Positions 1-11,420 of a DNA stretch of 64,000 nt are shown piece by piece. How positions within the stretch are numbered: the stretch's first letter is position 1; every line of letters starts with the position of its first letter. Source of the DNA: Lepus europaeus (taxonomy: Eukaryota > Chordata > Mammalia > Lagomorpha > Leporidae). The position numbers and the translations under genes were made by a program. A model generated the notes under the pieces. It did not search any database, was not told the DNA's origin, and saw only the letters and a list, made by a program, of their open reading frames with translations. The stretch covers positions 13,505,342 through 13,569,341 of the forward strand of contig NC_084832.1 of the NCBI RefSeq assembly GCF_033115175.1. The letters run 5' to 3'.

Positions 1-47
1 TCATAATATTGCTTCTGGTTTTATGGCCAATGATTGAGAAAAAAAAA

Positions 48-118
48 TTATTTGAAAGGGAGAGTTACAGAGAGAGAGAGAGCTTCTATCTGCTGGTTCA
101 CCCCACAAATGGCTGCAT
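48..118 (-). mobile_element. CSINE 3'-tail fragment
   Basis: TTATTTGAAAGGGAGAGTTACAG plus a GA run and CTGGTTCACCCC match the reversed CSINE tail. The rest is lost. Confidence 0.7.
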
Positions 119-129
119 CTGGGAGAGAA

Positions 130-1636
130 CATGCTTCTATAGTTTAAGGACTGCCCACCACCCATCCACCCCAGTCCTCTAAAACCCCAGTTTGTGCTAC
201 CTTGTTATAGCGGACATAGGGAAGAACCTGCGTGCATTCCACCTCTCTGGACTCATACCCTTCAGAGTAAATCTCCTGCATACCTTGGAGTCAGTTGCCC
301 TGGAGGACCAGAGCAGGGTTCAGTTCACCTCCCCTACCCCTAAGACTAGGGCTATTTTGATATCATGAGCCCCAGCATCACTCGGGCTCCCCAAGCAGGA
401 CCTGAGGAAGTGTCCATCCATATCACACAGTTCTAGAGTCATCACAGTTGGTGCCACAGGGCCTGGCATCACTCAGGCTTGCCAGTAGAAAAGGGAGCAG
501 CCACCTCTGTCACCCTCAGCACCAAGAACAAGGCCCTGCCTATCACATTCACCAGGGAGACTGAAGTCTCTGGGACCAAAGATACACACCCAGGGAAACA
601 TTTATTCACCTCAAAATCACTTCTGTCCCTAAGAACTGCCGCAGATTGGTCCACTGAGCCCCTTACAGACACAGCTGAGACTGATTAAAACAAAAGAAAT
701 CACTCAGAGACCACATCCCTGGGCTCACCTAGAACCAGAGCCAAAGCAGCAAGCCGAGCGATATCCTGCATTCCAGCCAAACCATAAACTCTTCTACAAT
801 AAAACCTGCTCCATAAAAAAGGAGGGACGAATGCTCCAGTGGGCAGATGTCAGTGTAGGGACACAGGAGACAGGAAGAAGGAAGGTCGCCTGGTGTCTCC
901 AGGAGAACACAGTATCCCTCCAGAATGATATCTTGAACGGAGGCAAATCTATTCAATGACAGATAATGAATTCAAAATAATGATTTTTAAGGAAACTCAA
1001 CAAGATGCAAGAGAATACAGAGAGACAGACTAAGGAAATGGTGGAATTAATACGAATGAAAATATTACTAAGGAGATAGAACTCATTAAGAAGAACCAAA
1101 TAGAAACTTTGGAGATGAAATCTTCAATCAGTGACATAAAAAATACTTTTGAGAGTTTTAGCAACAGAATAGACCAAGTGGAGGAAACAAACAACAATTC
1201 TGAAAAAGGATTAAAAAGAATGAAGAAAGTCTATGCGAAATATGGGATACCATTAAACGACCAAATATCCATATCATAGGTATTCCCAAAGGAAATGAAA
1301 AGAAAAAAAGGTGTTGAGAACCTGCTAAATGAAATAATAATTAAAAATTTCCCAAGTCTTTAAAGAAATGTGGACATCTGGATACAAGAAGCTCAAAGAA
1401 TTCCAAGTGGCCCTAACCAAAAAAGTCCAAGCGGACTCAGCCAATATGCCTTCTCCAAGGCATATTGTCATCAAATTGTCAAAAGTTAAAGAAAGAGAAT
1501 CCTAAAGACAGAGAAAAGCATCAAGTTACATGTAAAGGAAAATCAATTTGATCAACATCAGATTTCTCAGTGGAAACTCTCAGGCCTGAAGAGAGTGGAA
1601 TTATATATTCAAAATTTTAAGAGGAAAAACACTTCT
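130..1636 (+). mobile_element. Old L1: 5'UTR and ORF1 remnant
   Basis: A typical old-mammalian L1 5'UTR-like segment leads, near 950, into sequence resembling the start of ORF1 (coiled-coil-coding, repeated GAAATGGTGGAA-type words). It ends near the ORF1 C-terminus (CAGATTTCTCAG..GAAACTCTCAGGCC, TATATTCAAAATTTT). Frames are broken throughout. It continues at 2651 after an inserted CSINE. Confidence 0.75.
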
Positions 1637-1828
1637 GGGACCGGCATTGTGGCACAGCAGGTTAACCTGCTGCCTGTGATACCAACATTCCACATGAGCA
1701 CAGGCTTAAGACCCAGCTGCTCCACTTCAAATCCAGCTCCCTGCTAGTGCACCTGGGAAAGCAGCAGAAGATGGCCCAAGTGATTTGGCCCCTGAACCAA
1801 CAAGGGGAACCCAGAAGAAGCTCCTGGC

Positions 1829-2490
1829 TTTTTTTTTTTTTTTTTTTTTGTGGCTTGAAGCATCACGTTTATTGTCTTGACAGCTTTGTTCAGCAGTCCA
1901 GTGTGGCCGGCTCCTTCCGAGGCTCCAGGACAAAGTCCATTCCCTGGCCTTTTCCAGCTTCAAGCACGCCTTGGCCCCTGGCACCTTCCCCCAGCCTCAA
2001 GGCTGGCAGTGTGGGTCTCTGGCCAGCGGGAGCCGCGGGGCCCCTAACACAGCTGCAGAGACCCCTCTGCCCTGCAGGGGGACAGAGCCGTAGTGTCTGG
2101 GGGTGGGACACAGCCCCCTCTGGGATGCCCGACCTCCCAGCATGGTGGCTGACAGCTGAAAACTGACAATTACTGCCAGTCCTGTTCCTTCTGAGGAATG
2201 CTGCCCCGGGCCAAAAATGACCCCGTTCCCTCCACTCTTCACACAGTTTAGATGGGACGATTCCATGAAAACGTGTCCCACAGCTCACTGCCCCAATCCA
2301 CACGATCCCCCGGGGCTCCTTGGATCATTCCTTTTTTAAAATCTGGTGTGCGTCACAGTTCAGAACCATTGACTCCACAGGACCTTAATTTTAAATTTAC
2401 GAAATTAAACCGATATGAGCTGAATCATGAGGGTTGACGGGCGCAGATCAAAATATGTCCAGCGAGAGCAGAGGCCTAAGTGTTGCTTCT
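1829..2490 (-). pseudogene. 3'-end retrocopy of an unidentified mRNA
   Basis: On the minus strand the segment ends with AATAAA, then about 14 bases, then an uninterrupted A tract (T run at 1829-1850 on plus): the hallmark of a retrotransposed mRNA 3' end. The body is G+C rich, unlike the A+T-rich L1 around it. A 137-codon open frame (2303-1890) crosses most of it but matches no family I know and is probably UTR. It sits inside a CSINE whose two halves lie on either side. The parent gene is unknown to me. Confidence 0.6.
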
Positions 2491-2499
2491 TCTGTAGCA

Positions 2500-2562
2500 C
2501 ACGCACGCACTCGCACACGCACACACACACACATGCTCACATACACTCACACACACACACAG
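2500..2562. repeat. Imperfect CA microsatellite
   Basis: CACACGCAC/CACACA units with interruptions, between the retrocopy and the right CSINE part. Confidence 0.85.
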
Positions 2563-2650
2563 AGTGAACCAGCAGATGGAAGACCTCTCTCTGTCTCTGT
2601 CTCTGTCTAAAAAGCAAGCAAAACAACAACAACAACAACAACAACAAAAA

Positions 2651-3765
2651 ACACCAAAATCATGATCCCCCTATATGCTGCTTACAAGAAACTCACTTCA
2701 CAAAGATACACACTGACTGAAAGTGAGGGTTGGGAAAAGACAGACCTCACAAATGGAGACCAAAAGTGAGCAGGCATAGCTATCCTGGTATCAGTTAAAA
2801 CAGACTTTAAATCAAAAACTGTAAGAAGAGATAAAAAAGGACATTATATTTTGATAAGAGGTTCAATTCAACAAGAAGACGTAACAACCATAAATATATA
2901 TGCATCCAAGACCACCCAGATATAAACAGAAAATATTATTAGATCTAAAGGGAGAGATAGACTCCAGTACACTAATAGTGGGTGACTTCAACACCCCACT
3001 CTCAGCAATAGATACATCATCCAGACAGAAAATCAATAGATACATCAGAGTTGAAACATACTATTGAACAAAGGGATCTAACAGACATTTACAGGACATT
3101 TCACTCAACAGCCACAGAATACACACTCTTCTCATCAACACACGGAACATTTTCTAGACTAGACCACATATTGTGCCACAAATCAAGTCTCAGCAAATTT
3201 TAAAATACTGAAATCATACCATGTTTCTTTTCAGACCATACAGCAATACAACTAGAAATCAAAAACAAGAACAATAGAACACTCATAAATACTTGGAAAT
3301 TAAACAACATGCTACCAAATGATCAATGGGTCACTGAAGAAATTAAAAAGGAAATCAAAAACTTTCTTAAAATCAATGAAAATGAAAACAACATTTCAAA
3401 CTTGTGGGACACAGTCAAAGTAGTATTAAGAAGGAATACTAAGTGTTTATATTAAAAAAAGAGAAATGCCTTCCTCAAATTAAAGAGCTAATGATGTATC
3501 CTGAAGAATTAGAAAAAGAATAAATCAAATCTCAAATCAGCAGGGAGTGAGAAATAATATGGATCAGAGCAGAAATAAATGACATTGGAACAAAAAAAGA
3601 AAAGATCAACAAAAGGTTGACTTACTAAGAAGATACATAAAATAGATAAGCCTCCAGCCAGACTAACAAAGGAAAAAGAGAAAAATTCAAATAAATAAAA
3701 TTATAGATGAAAAAGGAGACATTACAAAGGACACCATTGAAAAAACAAACAAACACGACATTGGC
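2651..3765 (+). mobile_element. Old L1: ORF2 endonuclease part
   Basis: This continues the element to its left. It contains landmarks of the L1 ORF2 endonuclease and linker region: ACAAGAAACTCACTTCAC, GGACATTATATTTTGATAAG, GTGGGTGACTTCAACACC, and ATGGGTCACTGAAGAAATTAAA further on. Stops and indels abound. It stops before the reverse transcriptase domain. Confidence 0.85.
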
Positions 3766-4346
3766 TTCTGGACCAGTCCCCCAGCCAAGCACAGCAGAGA
3801 AGGCGCCGAGGTGAAGGCTCCTGTGCTTACCCCAGAGTGAGCCAGGGCAGGCTGGGGCCAGGCGTCACACACACGGGGACAGCAGTTCAGAAGGCCAATA
3901 CGTGGAGCCCAGCAGTTGTCACATCTACAGAGGCAGCCGAATCTGGGTAAGCCCTGAAGGTGGGCCGAATAAGGAGCCAAGGAGACTGCAGAAGAGGGGG
4001 CAGCGTGCCCTCCAGGGTGCTCTGAGCAGGGTGCCCTTATCACACGTCTGGCCAAATGACATCGGAGAAGCTTTGAGTGCTGTGGGTGCTCCTCACGACC
4101 AGGCAGGCTCCTGTGTGCCTTGTATCTGTAATACCTGGCAGTGCCCAGCATATGAAAGAGCTCAGGAACTAGTGTGGTTGAATAGCAAAGGAGCGGACAA
4201 CGGAAGGAGTGAATGCAAGTTCTGTTCACAGGTGCGCAAGCAGTTTTCCCTGTGGCAGACTCCGGAGGCTTTTGGGGCCTCCTGATGATGTGTTAATGTC
4301 TTTCTCTCTCTCTCTCTTTTTTTTTTCTTCAAGATTGACTGATTTT
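3766..4346. other. Unassigned, moderately G+C-rich
   Basis: Follows the L1 directly. A 180-codon minus-strand frame spans much of it but has no recognisable domain. It ends in a TC/T run (4300-4330). Confidence 0.4.
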
Positions 4347-4679
4347 GGGGCCGGTGCCGTGGCTCACTTGATTAATCCTCTGCCTGTGGCGCCGGCATCC
4401 CATATGGGCACTGGGTTCTAGTCCCGGTTGCTCCTCTTCCAGTCCAACTCTCTGCGGTGGCCTAGGAAGGCAGTGGAGGATGGCCCAAGTGCTTGGGCCC
4501 CTGCACCCTTATGGGAGACCAGAAAGAAGCTCCTGGCTTTGGATCGGTGCAGCGCCGGCTGTAGCGGCCATTTGGGGAGTGAACCAACGGAAGGAAGATC
4601 TCTCTCTCTGTCTCTCTGTCTCTCTCTGTCTATAACTCTACCTGGCCAAAAAAAAAAAAAAATTAAAAAATAAAAAAAG
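4347..4679 (+). mobile_element. CSINE, full length
   Basis: Head GGGGCCGGTGCCGTGGCTCA, tail CCTGGCCA(A)n, belonging to the GGAAGGAAGA subfamily. AAGATTGA..GATTT flanks both ends (about 4331 and 4677). Confidence 0.95.
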
Positions 4680-4687
4680 ATTGATTT

Positions 4688-5008
4688 GGGGGCCGGTGCT
4701 GTGACGTAGTGGGTAAAGCCACCACCTGCAGTGCCGGCATTCCATATGGGTGCCGGTCCGAGTCCCAGCTGCTCCACTTCCGATCCAGCTCTCTGCTATG
4801 GCCTGGGAAAGCCATAGAGGATGGCCCAAGTCCTTCGGCCCCTGCACCCGTGTGGGAGGCCCGTTAAAAGCTCCTGGCTTCTGGCTTCGGATCAGAACAG
4901 CTCCGGCTGTTGCAGCCAATTGGGGAGTGAACCAGCGGATGGAAGACCTCTCTCTCTGCCTCTCCTTCTCTCTGTGTGAAACTCTGCCTTTCAAATAAAA
5001 AAAAAAGT
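4688..5008 (+). mobile_element. CSINE, full length
   Basis: The tail CTTTCAAATAAA(A)n marks the AAATAAA-tailed subfamily. It lies head-to-tail behind the preceding copy. Confidence 0.95.
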
Positions 5009-5093
5009 TTTGACAGGTAGAGTGATGGGGTGGGTGAGGTGGAGAATAACAGAGAGGGGGTTGGGGAGGGGAGAGACAGAAAGAGAGAAAGAA

Positions 5094-5400
5094 GGTCGGT
5101 GCTGTGGAATATTAGGATAGTAGGCTAGGTCTCCCCCTGTGGCACTGGCATCCCATATAGATGCTGGTTCTAGTCCTTGCTGCTCCTCTTCCTATCCAGC
5201 TCTCTGCTGTGGACTGGGAAAGCAGCAGAAGATGGCCCAAGTCCATGGGCCCCTGCACCCATGTGGGAGACCAGGAAGAGGCTCCTGGCTCCTGGCTTGA
5301 TATCAGCCCAGCTATGGCTATTGGCAGTGAATCAACGGACAGAAGACTTCTCTCTGTCCCTTGCTCTCTCTTTGTAACTATATGGCTCAAGTAAATAAAT
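5094..5400 (+). mobile_element. CSINE, diverged
   Basis: Head GGTCGGTGCTGTGG; core AAGCAGCAGAAGATGGCCC. Followed directly by a GA/GGAA-rich tract (5400-5470). Confidence 0.9.
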
Positions 5401-5461
5401 AATATCTGGAAAGGGAGAGGAAGGGAAAGGAAGAAGAGGGGAAGGGAGGGGAGGGAAGAAG

Positions 5462-5733
5462 AGGGAAGGGAGAGACCTTCCACCCCCTGGTTCACTCCCT
5501 AAATGGCCACAAAGGCTGGGGATGGTTCAGAGCAAAACCAGGAGCCTGGAGCTTCATCTGGGTCTCCCACATGGGTGGCAGGGGCCCAAACACTTGGGCC
5601 ATCTTCTGCTGCCTTCCCAGCACATTAGCAAGGAGGTGGATCAGAAGCGTAGCAGCTACAACTCAATGAGTCATAGGGGATGCTGGTGTCACAAGTGGCA
5701 GTTTAGCCTGCTGCACCGCAATGCCAACCTAAT
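5462..5733 (-). mobile_element. CSINE, old
   Basis: Reversed, with GACCTTCCACCCCCTGGTTC and GGGCCATCTTCTGCTGCCTTCC. The head end is GCACCGCAATGCCAACC. Confidence 0.88.
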
Positions 5734-6139
5734 GCAGTCATGTCTTTCACCTACGTGTGCCTTTTTTCTGTGTCTGTGTTGAGCTTATTTGCGGACTTTG
5801 CACCCTGCTCCAGGTGGCTTTGTGACTTCATCTTCCCTCCGGTCACACAGGTTTGTGGACACAGGCGTGTTGAGATGTGTAGCAATCTTACAAGACCTCC
5901 CTTCCCCACTTGGCACTCACCCCTGGCAACACAATGTGCGATAAAGCCCAGAGGCTTGGGCTTCCCATCAGCTGCTTCACATTTGTTCCTGAACCTCTGG
6001 ACACCTGCTTGGCTTGCAGGTGCCCTCCAAGGGCCTCTGTTTGTCCTGCAGCTTCCAGAACACAGCACTGACGCCTGGCCATTTTCATTCATCCATTAAT
6101 TTTTTTTTCATTTATTACAAATTTAGGAACTCAGGTTTG
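5734..6139. other. Unassigned unique-looking sequence
   Basis: Open on both strands for over 100 codons, with no family signature and no splice or promoter pattern I would defend. Confidence 0.4.
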
Positions 6140-6640
6140 AGAGAAGTTGAGAAGTTTCCTATTGTTGTGTAGTACGTGACCACAGACTGAGCTACTGGAA
6201 ATAACATGGATTTATTTTCTCATAGTTTCTGTGGTCCAAAGTCTGGACACAGTCAGCTGAGGATTTGCTTAAGGTCTCACCAGGCTCAAATCCAGGTGTT
6301 GGCCAGGGCTGCAGGCCCGGCAGAGACTTGACTGGGAAAAGATCCACTTTGGAGTTCCCTCAAGTCGCTGAGAGACTCCTACTCCCGTAGGATAGAGGTC
6401 CTAGCTTTCTCACTGGCTGTTGGCCAGGCGCTGCACCAGCTGTGAAGTCAGACACTAGCAGTCCCTGGACACTAGTCCACTCCATGTGCCCCCTCCCAAC
6501 ATGGCAGCTTCCTTCTTCAAGACCAGCGATGGAGACAGAGTCTTCCTAGGATGTGCTAGCTCAACAGAGACACTATATTCACTTGGAAAAAAAATATATA
6601 TGAGCATACAAATCACAGAGTGATATCCTGTCACCTTTGA
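6140..6640 (-). mobile_element. Old LTR-like repeat, family uncertain
   Basis: TTTATTTTCTCATAGTTTCTG, CAGGTGTTGGCCAGGGCTGC and CCAACATGGCAGCTTCCTTC match a common old mammalian repeat, probably MaLR-class reversed. I cannot name the family safely. Confidence 0.45.
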
Positions 6641-6669
6641 CATACTGTATGTGTTAGAAGGGACTCACA

Positions 6670-7006
6670 GGGGATGGCGCTGTGGTGCAGTAGGTTAAAG
6701 CCCCAGCCTGCAGGGCCGGCATCCCAAATGTTCACCAGTTCGAGTCCCAGCTGCTCCACTTTTGATTCCGCTCCCTGCTATGGCCTGGCAAAGGAGTAGA
6801 AGATGGCTCAAGTGCTTAGGTTCTTGCACCCACGTGGGAGACCTAGAAGAAGCTCCTGGCTCCTGGTTTCTAATCAGCTCAGCTCTGGCCGCTGCAATCA
6901 TTTGGGGAGTGAACCAGCAGATAGAAAACCTCTCTCTCTGGTTCTACCTCTCTCTGTAACTATCTTTCAAATAAATAAAATAAATCGTTAAAAAAAAAAA
7001 AAAAAA
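6670..7006 (+). mobile_element. CSINE, full length
   Basis: Has a clear pol III B-box-like AGTTCGAGTCCCAG at about 6737 and ends in AAATAAATAAAATAAATCG plus 17 A. An imperfect GAAGGGACTCACAG / GAAGGGACACACAG duplication flanks it. Confidence 0.95.
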
Positions 7007-7009
7007 GAA

Positions 7010-8116
7010 GGGACACACAGATCCTGGTGACACTCATGTGGAGGGCCCCGGACAGGTCATAAACATGAGTGTCACCTCATGGTCTACCGGCCACAAAGTT
7101 CACAGGTAGAAAGTCTGGAATGCCAAAAGAAAGTGTGGACGTTGTTCTGCAGTGGGTGAAGCTACTTTTGAGCAGTGGAGGGCCAGGATGGAGGATGGAC
7201 GGCGCCATTGTGCGGGAAGTCGAGTGAAGGTGGGAGGAGAGAAAGGGATCCAGCTGAGAGGAAGAGGGTCTGACCAGGGCTGGCACGGCGGGAGGAAGGT
7301 GTGGATAGGAGCTGCTGTGGTTGTGCAATCAAAGGCACTCATCAGGAGCGAATGATCCAGACTTGAGGCCCAAGTGCCTGTGTGGGGGACGAGACAACGG
7401 AGGTGCAGAGCTTTCTAACTCCCGTCAACAAAACAGGGAACACAGGGAGCGAGGGAGAAGTGGCTCCTGGGCATGTTCATCTGAAGATACCTGAGAGAGG
7501 GCCACCTGGAGATGCTGAGCGAGAGTTCAGAAGCAGGGCTGTGCTCTAAGGTTTGAAAGTCATGCGCTGGCCCTGCGCGGCTGGGGACAGTTAGCACTGA
7601 CAAGGATCTGGTAAGCAAGTACAATGTGCTCCATCTCCTCTTCTCCCCCTACAACCTTCCCAGTGAATTTCTAAGTTGGTTCACATCTGTGTGACCCAAT
7701 TCCCTGTTGTTGCCAGGGCTGATTTTCCCTCTTCCTTACTCAGATGTCCACGTCAGTGCTTTGGTTATGAGGCCAAAGGTATGCACTGCCAAGAAACAAA
7801 ACGAAACAATCAATACACTTAATTGCTCTTTCCTTGTATTGGACACAGCACCCTTCATTTCTCCCTTTCCCCAAAGGCTGGAAGAGTTGCCCTGTGTTTG
7901 GGCTGCTGATGGGCTGACCTCCTATGGGGCTGTGGCTTTCACTCTGACTTTGCCAGTTCTAGACCTGGCTTCTGTGAAGGTGGTAGAGGAAGTGATGGGG
8001 GGATGGGCGCCACACTCCAAGCTTCCTCTGGCCTGAGTCAGGAGACCAAAGTTGTTAATGAACTTGATAAGATAAACTGAGCACTGGCCAAAAGTACCTG
8101 CACAGTTTCTTGGGGC
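7010..8116. other. Unassigned sequence
   Basis: Mixed composition, no repeat or gene recognised. The hairpin-like pair GTGACACTCATGTGG / AACATGAGTGTCACC (7028 and 7063) is short. Confidence 0.4.
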
Positions 8117-8800
8117 TTTTTTTTTTTTTTTTTTTTTGGTATGTTACAGTTTATCCAAACTTGTTTCAGCTTCCTTTGAAAATGTTATAGAAAATAAGTC
8201 AACAAAAGTTGATTTTTCTGAACTACGTTATGTCCATCTGTAACTTTTAAGTTCATGTCCTGCTCCTCCTACTGAGACTTTAATGAGCAATGATAATCAA
8301 ATCTGTAAAGATTTGTTTTTTAAATGATGGATATTGGCCACCCCCTTCCTAGGGGTCAGCTTTAGTGTTCAATCTAATGATGTATCGATTTAGGTATCTG
8401 CTATTTTGGCCCTTAAGGAACTTGTTGGTGACTCACTTCTCTACAGCACTATTCTTTTAAAGCACTGAAGTACAAATCAGGACAGTTACATAATAAAATG
8501 ATGATCTGATAACAGGCACAATGGACATCAGCCACGAAATATGCATCCAAAGTTCAGATAACAAGAAAAAGAGAACATAGACTGAATAAAATAGAACAGA
8601 GCTGAGGGGACCTGTAGGACTACAACAAAAGATCTAGTATTCCAATCACTGGAGTCCCCGACCTTTGGCCTTTTGGGAGTCAGGGCACCAGTGGGAGCTG
8701 GAGAGTACATCCGGCTGCTCTGGAAGACTTCGGAGATGCAGTCATTACACCACCTGTCTGAATCCATCCCACAAGACCCAGCTCTCAGCTGGGCTTCTTA
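8117..8800 (-). pseudogene. Possible retrocopy 3' end, parent unknown
   Basis: A 21-base T run at 8117-8137 is followed by about 600 bases that look like a 3'UTR read in reverse, with a GGATAAAC near the tail as a weak variant poly(A) signal. Further right, a minus-strand open frame (8767-8528, 79 codons) contains APTGALTPKRPKVGDSSDW, which looks protein-like. I could not identify a parent, and no flanking duplication was found. The T run could instead be a simple repeat. Confidence 0.35.
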
Positions 8801-9104
8801 TGAAGTTGCAGCCAGCTTGCTCTGTGTCTCTTGTAATTGTTCTCCTGTTGGTTCTATTAACAGCACTGGCTAATGCATATGGAGGGCGTAGTTCATGGAT
8901 CCCCAAAGGCCAAACCTTCTCCAGGAAGGCCTCTATGCTCTTGTCCTAGTGTTTTGCTGCTGGTTCCCTGTGTCACCGCTCTGGCCCAGCAGGGGCCAGG
9001 TCTCTTTATCAGAGCCCAAGTCTTCCTGCTCTCTGGGGTTATCTGCATAGGGAGGGGAGCAGAGGACAGAGATATTTAAGATTCCTTTCCCTAACTATTT
9101 TGGT

Positions 9105-10060
9105 CATGATTTTTTAAAAATAAACTTTATTTTCTAGGACAGTTTTAGATTCATAGCAAAATTGAGCAGAATTTACAGAGATTTTTCCATATACCCTCTG
9201 TGGCCACACACTCACAGCCTCCCCCATTATCAATCAAAGTGGTCCATTTGTGACAACTGATGAACCTATACGATTAGCAAGTCATTACCCAAAGCTCATC
9301 GCTTGCATTAGGACTTACTCTTGGTGCTATGAAAATTTATTCTATGGGTCTGAACAAATGTGCAAGGACAAGTGCCCACCATTAGGGTACCACACCATTA
9401 GTGGTTTCACTGCCCTAACCCTCCGCCTCCACCTTACACTACCCACCCCTCCCACCCCCCCAACCCTTGCAACAACTGATCTTTTTATTGCTGCCATGGT
9501 TCTGTCTTTTCCAGAGTGCAGCACAGTTGGAATCAGACAATGGCTAGCCTTTCCGGATTTGCTTCTTTCACTTGGTAGCATGCATTTAAGCTTCCTCCAT
9601 GTCTTTTCATGGCTTGATAGCTCTTCTTAGTCCAGACTGCTGAACCATTGTGTGGATGCACCACCGTTTATCATTCACCTACTGAAGGGCAGGTTTTGGA
9701 ATTATGAATAAAGCTGCTATAAATAGCCATGCGCAGGGTTTTGTGTAGATGTAATTTATAACTGCCTTGGGTAAATATCACGTAGTACAACTGCTGGATC
9801 ATATGATAAGAATGTTTAGACAGTGTGTTTAGTTTTGTAAGGAACCACCAAACTGCCTTCCAGAGTCGCTGTGCCGGTCTGTGTTCCCACCAGCAAGGAG
9901 TGAGCCTTCTTTTTGTGTCCCATCTTGGTCAGCATTTGGTGTTCTAAGTTCCCCAGGATTCTTTTTGAGCCTAATTTTATAAGAAAGAGTTTGGTTACCA
10001 TCCCAAGAATTTTATTATCCTCTAACTTGATAACTTTGCATCTTATATCTTTACCCAAGA
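9105..10060 (-). mobile_element. L1 3'UTR and ORF2 tail
   Basis: In reverse orientation it contains the well-known old-L1 3' region: CACTTGGTAGCATGCATTTAAG, TTCATGGCTTGATAGCTC, TTATGAATAAAGCTGCTATAAA and CTGCTGGATCATATG. It is diverged and non-coding. Confidence 0.85.
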
Positions 10061-10163
10061 AATTAATAAAAACAGAGAAATAGATAAGAACAAAGAATAC
10101 ATCCTAGGAGCAATCTCCTTAGGATTAATTTTTTTCATTTAATCCCTCATTTTCCTAATATCT

Positions 10164-10486
10164 CATTTTTTTTCTTAAAATTATTTATTTGAAAGGCAAA
10201 GTTATGAAAATAAGGAGAGATAGAGATCTTCCATCTGCTAGTTCACTCCCCAAATGGCCTCAATGGCTGGGATAGACCAGGCTGGAGCCAGGAGCCTAGT
10301 ACACCATCTGGGTCTCCTGCATGGGTGCAGGGGCTCAAGCACTTGGGCCATCTTCTGCTGCTTTCCCAGGTGCATTAGTAGGGAGTTGGACTAGAAGTAG
10401 AGGAGCCAGGACTCAAACCGGCGCTCATATCAGAGGCCGGCTTGCAGGCAGTGGCTTAGCCCACTACACCAAGACATTGGCCCCAC
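10164..10486 (-). mobile_element. CSINE with target duplication
   Basis: ATCTCATTTT occurs on both sides (about 10159 and 10488). The body is reversed, from TTATTTGAAAGGCAAAG to GACATTGGCCCC. Confidence 0.93.
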
Positions 10487-10748
10487 GATCTCATTTTATA
10501 AAAGTGAGAAATTAACTTTACCTTTATTCTCGTTCTGATTCAGGAAACTTGGCGATTCTCTCATCATGGGTCTCAATTTTAAAGTGAGGGGTGACTCTAT
10601 CCCTTTTCTTCTTAGAAATGGATGTTTTCCTCCCTGGGGAATCACCTGTGGTGTGGCCTGCCATTTCTCCTGCCTCTGTACCTGCCCCTTCATCTCCAAA
10701 TGGGCTAACACGCTCCACTACAAGTTTAGTAAACAATTTAAGCTTCCA

Positions 10749-11420
10749 TGGGGTGGGCGTTGTGGGGCAACAGGTTAAGTCACCAGCTAGAACACCCATA
10801 TCGCCTTTTGGAGTGCCTGGTTTGAATCGTGTCTACTCTGTGCTCTGATCCAGCTTCCTGCTAATGTGCCTGGAAACAGCAGATGATGTCCCAGGTACCT
10901 GGTTTTCTACCACCCATGTGAGAGATCCGGATGGAGTTCCTGGCTCCTTCAGTCTAGCCCTAGTTGTTATGGGCATTTGGAAGAGTAAACCAGTGGACAG
11001 AAGTTCTTTCTCCCACTCTCTGTGTCATTTAACTTTTCTTTTTAAAAAAAAAAATTTTTTTTTTTATTAGACAGGCAGAGTTAGACAGTGAGAGAGAGAG
11101 AGACAGAGAGAAAGGTCTTCCTTCCGTTGGTTCACCCCCAAATGGCTGCTACGGCTGGCGCGCTGCACCGATCCGAAGCCAGGAGCCAGGTGCTTCTTCC
11201 TGGTCTCCCATGCAGGTGCAGGGCCCAAGCACTTGGGCCATCCTCCACTGCCCTCCCGGGCCACAGCAGAGAGCTGGACTGGAAGAAGGGCAGCCAGGAC
11301 TAGAACCCGGCACCCATATGGGATGCCGGCACCACAGGTGGAGGATTAACCAAGTGAGCACGGCGCCAGCCCCTACTTTTCAAATAAATAAATCTTAAAA
11401 CAAACAAAAAAAAAAAACAG
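10749..11420 (+). mobile_element. Old CSINE split by a younger one
   Basis: The left part 10749-11045 has the older-subfamily phrases GGAGTGCCTGGTTTGAATC and CCTGGAAACAGCAGATGATG. Its tail CTTTTCAAATAAATAAATCTTA reappears at 11376, after the inserted copy. Confidence 0.85.
11055..11373 (-). mobile_element. Young CSINE nested in an older one
   Basis: GACAGGCAGAGTTAGACAG tail type, body with AACCCGGCACCCATATGG, head GGCGCCAGCCCC. It sits in the tail of the plus-strand copy. Confidence 0.93.

Larger units (their letters stand above)
1637..2650 (+). mobile_element. CSINE split by a retrocopy
   Basis: The left half (1637-1828) runs to AGAAGAAGCTCCTGGC. The right part (2563-2608 plus A-rich tail) resumes at AGTGAACCAGCAGATGGAAG. 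The retrocopy at 1829-2490 and a CA repeat lie between, and about 45 bases of the SINE are missing at the junction. Confidence 0.85.

Noticed and set aside
2501..2650. Repeat array resembling a CRISPR
   Set aside because: It is a CA microsatellite next to a CSINE tail with CAA units. This is mammalian DNA with no spacer structure.
3687..4229. 180-codon minus-strand frame as a gene
   Set aside because: It begins within L1 sequence, lacks any domain or splice context, and codon content is not convincing.
4418..4994. Minus-strand frames of about 119 codons
   Set aside because: They are reversed CSINE. Similar peptides recur at nearly every copy in the window.
6730..6760. tRNA-like B-box (GTTCGAGTCC) suggesting tRNA genes
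   Set aside because: CSINEs descend from a tRNA and keep box-like words, but no cloverleaf or anticodon arm is present at any copy I inspected.
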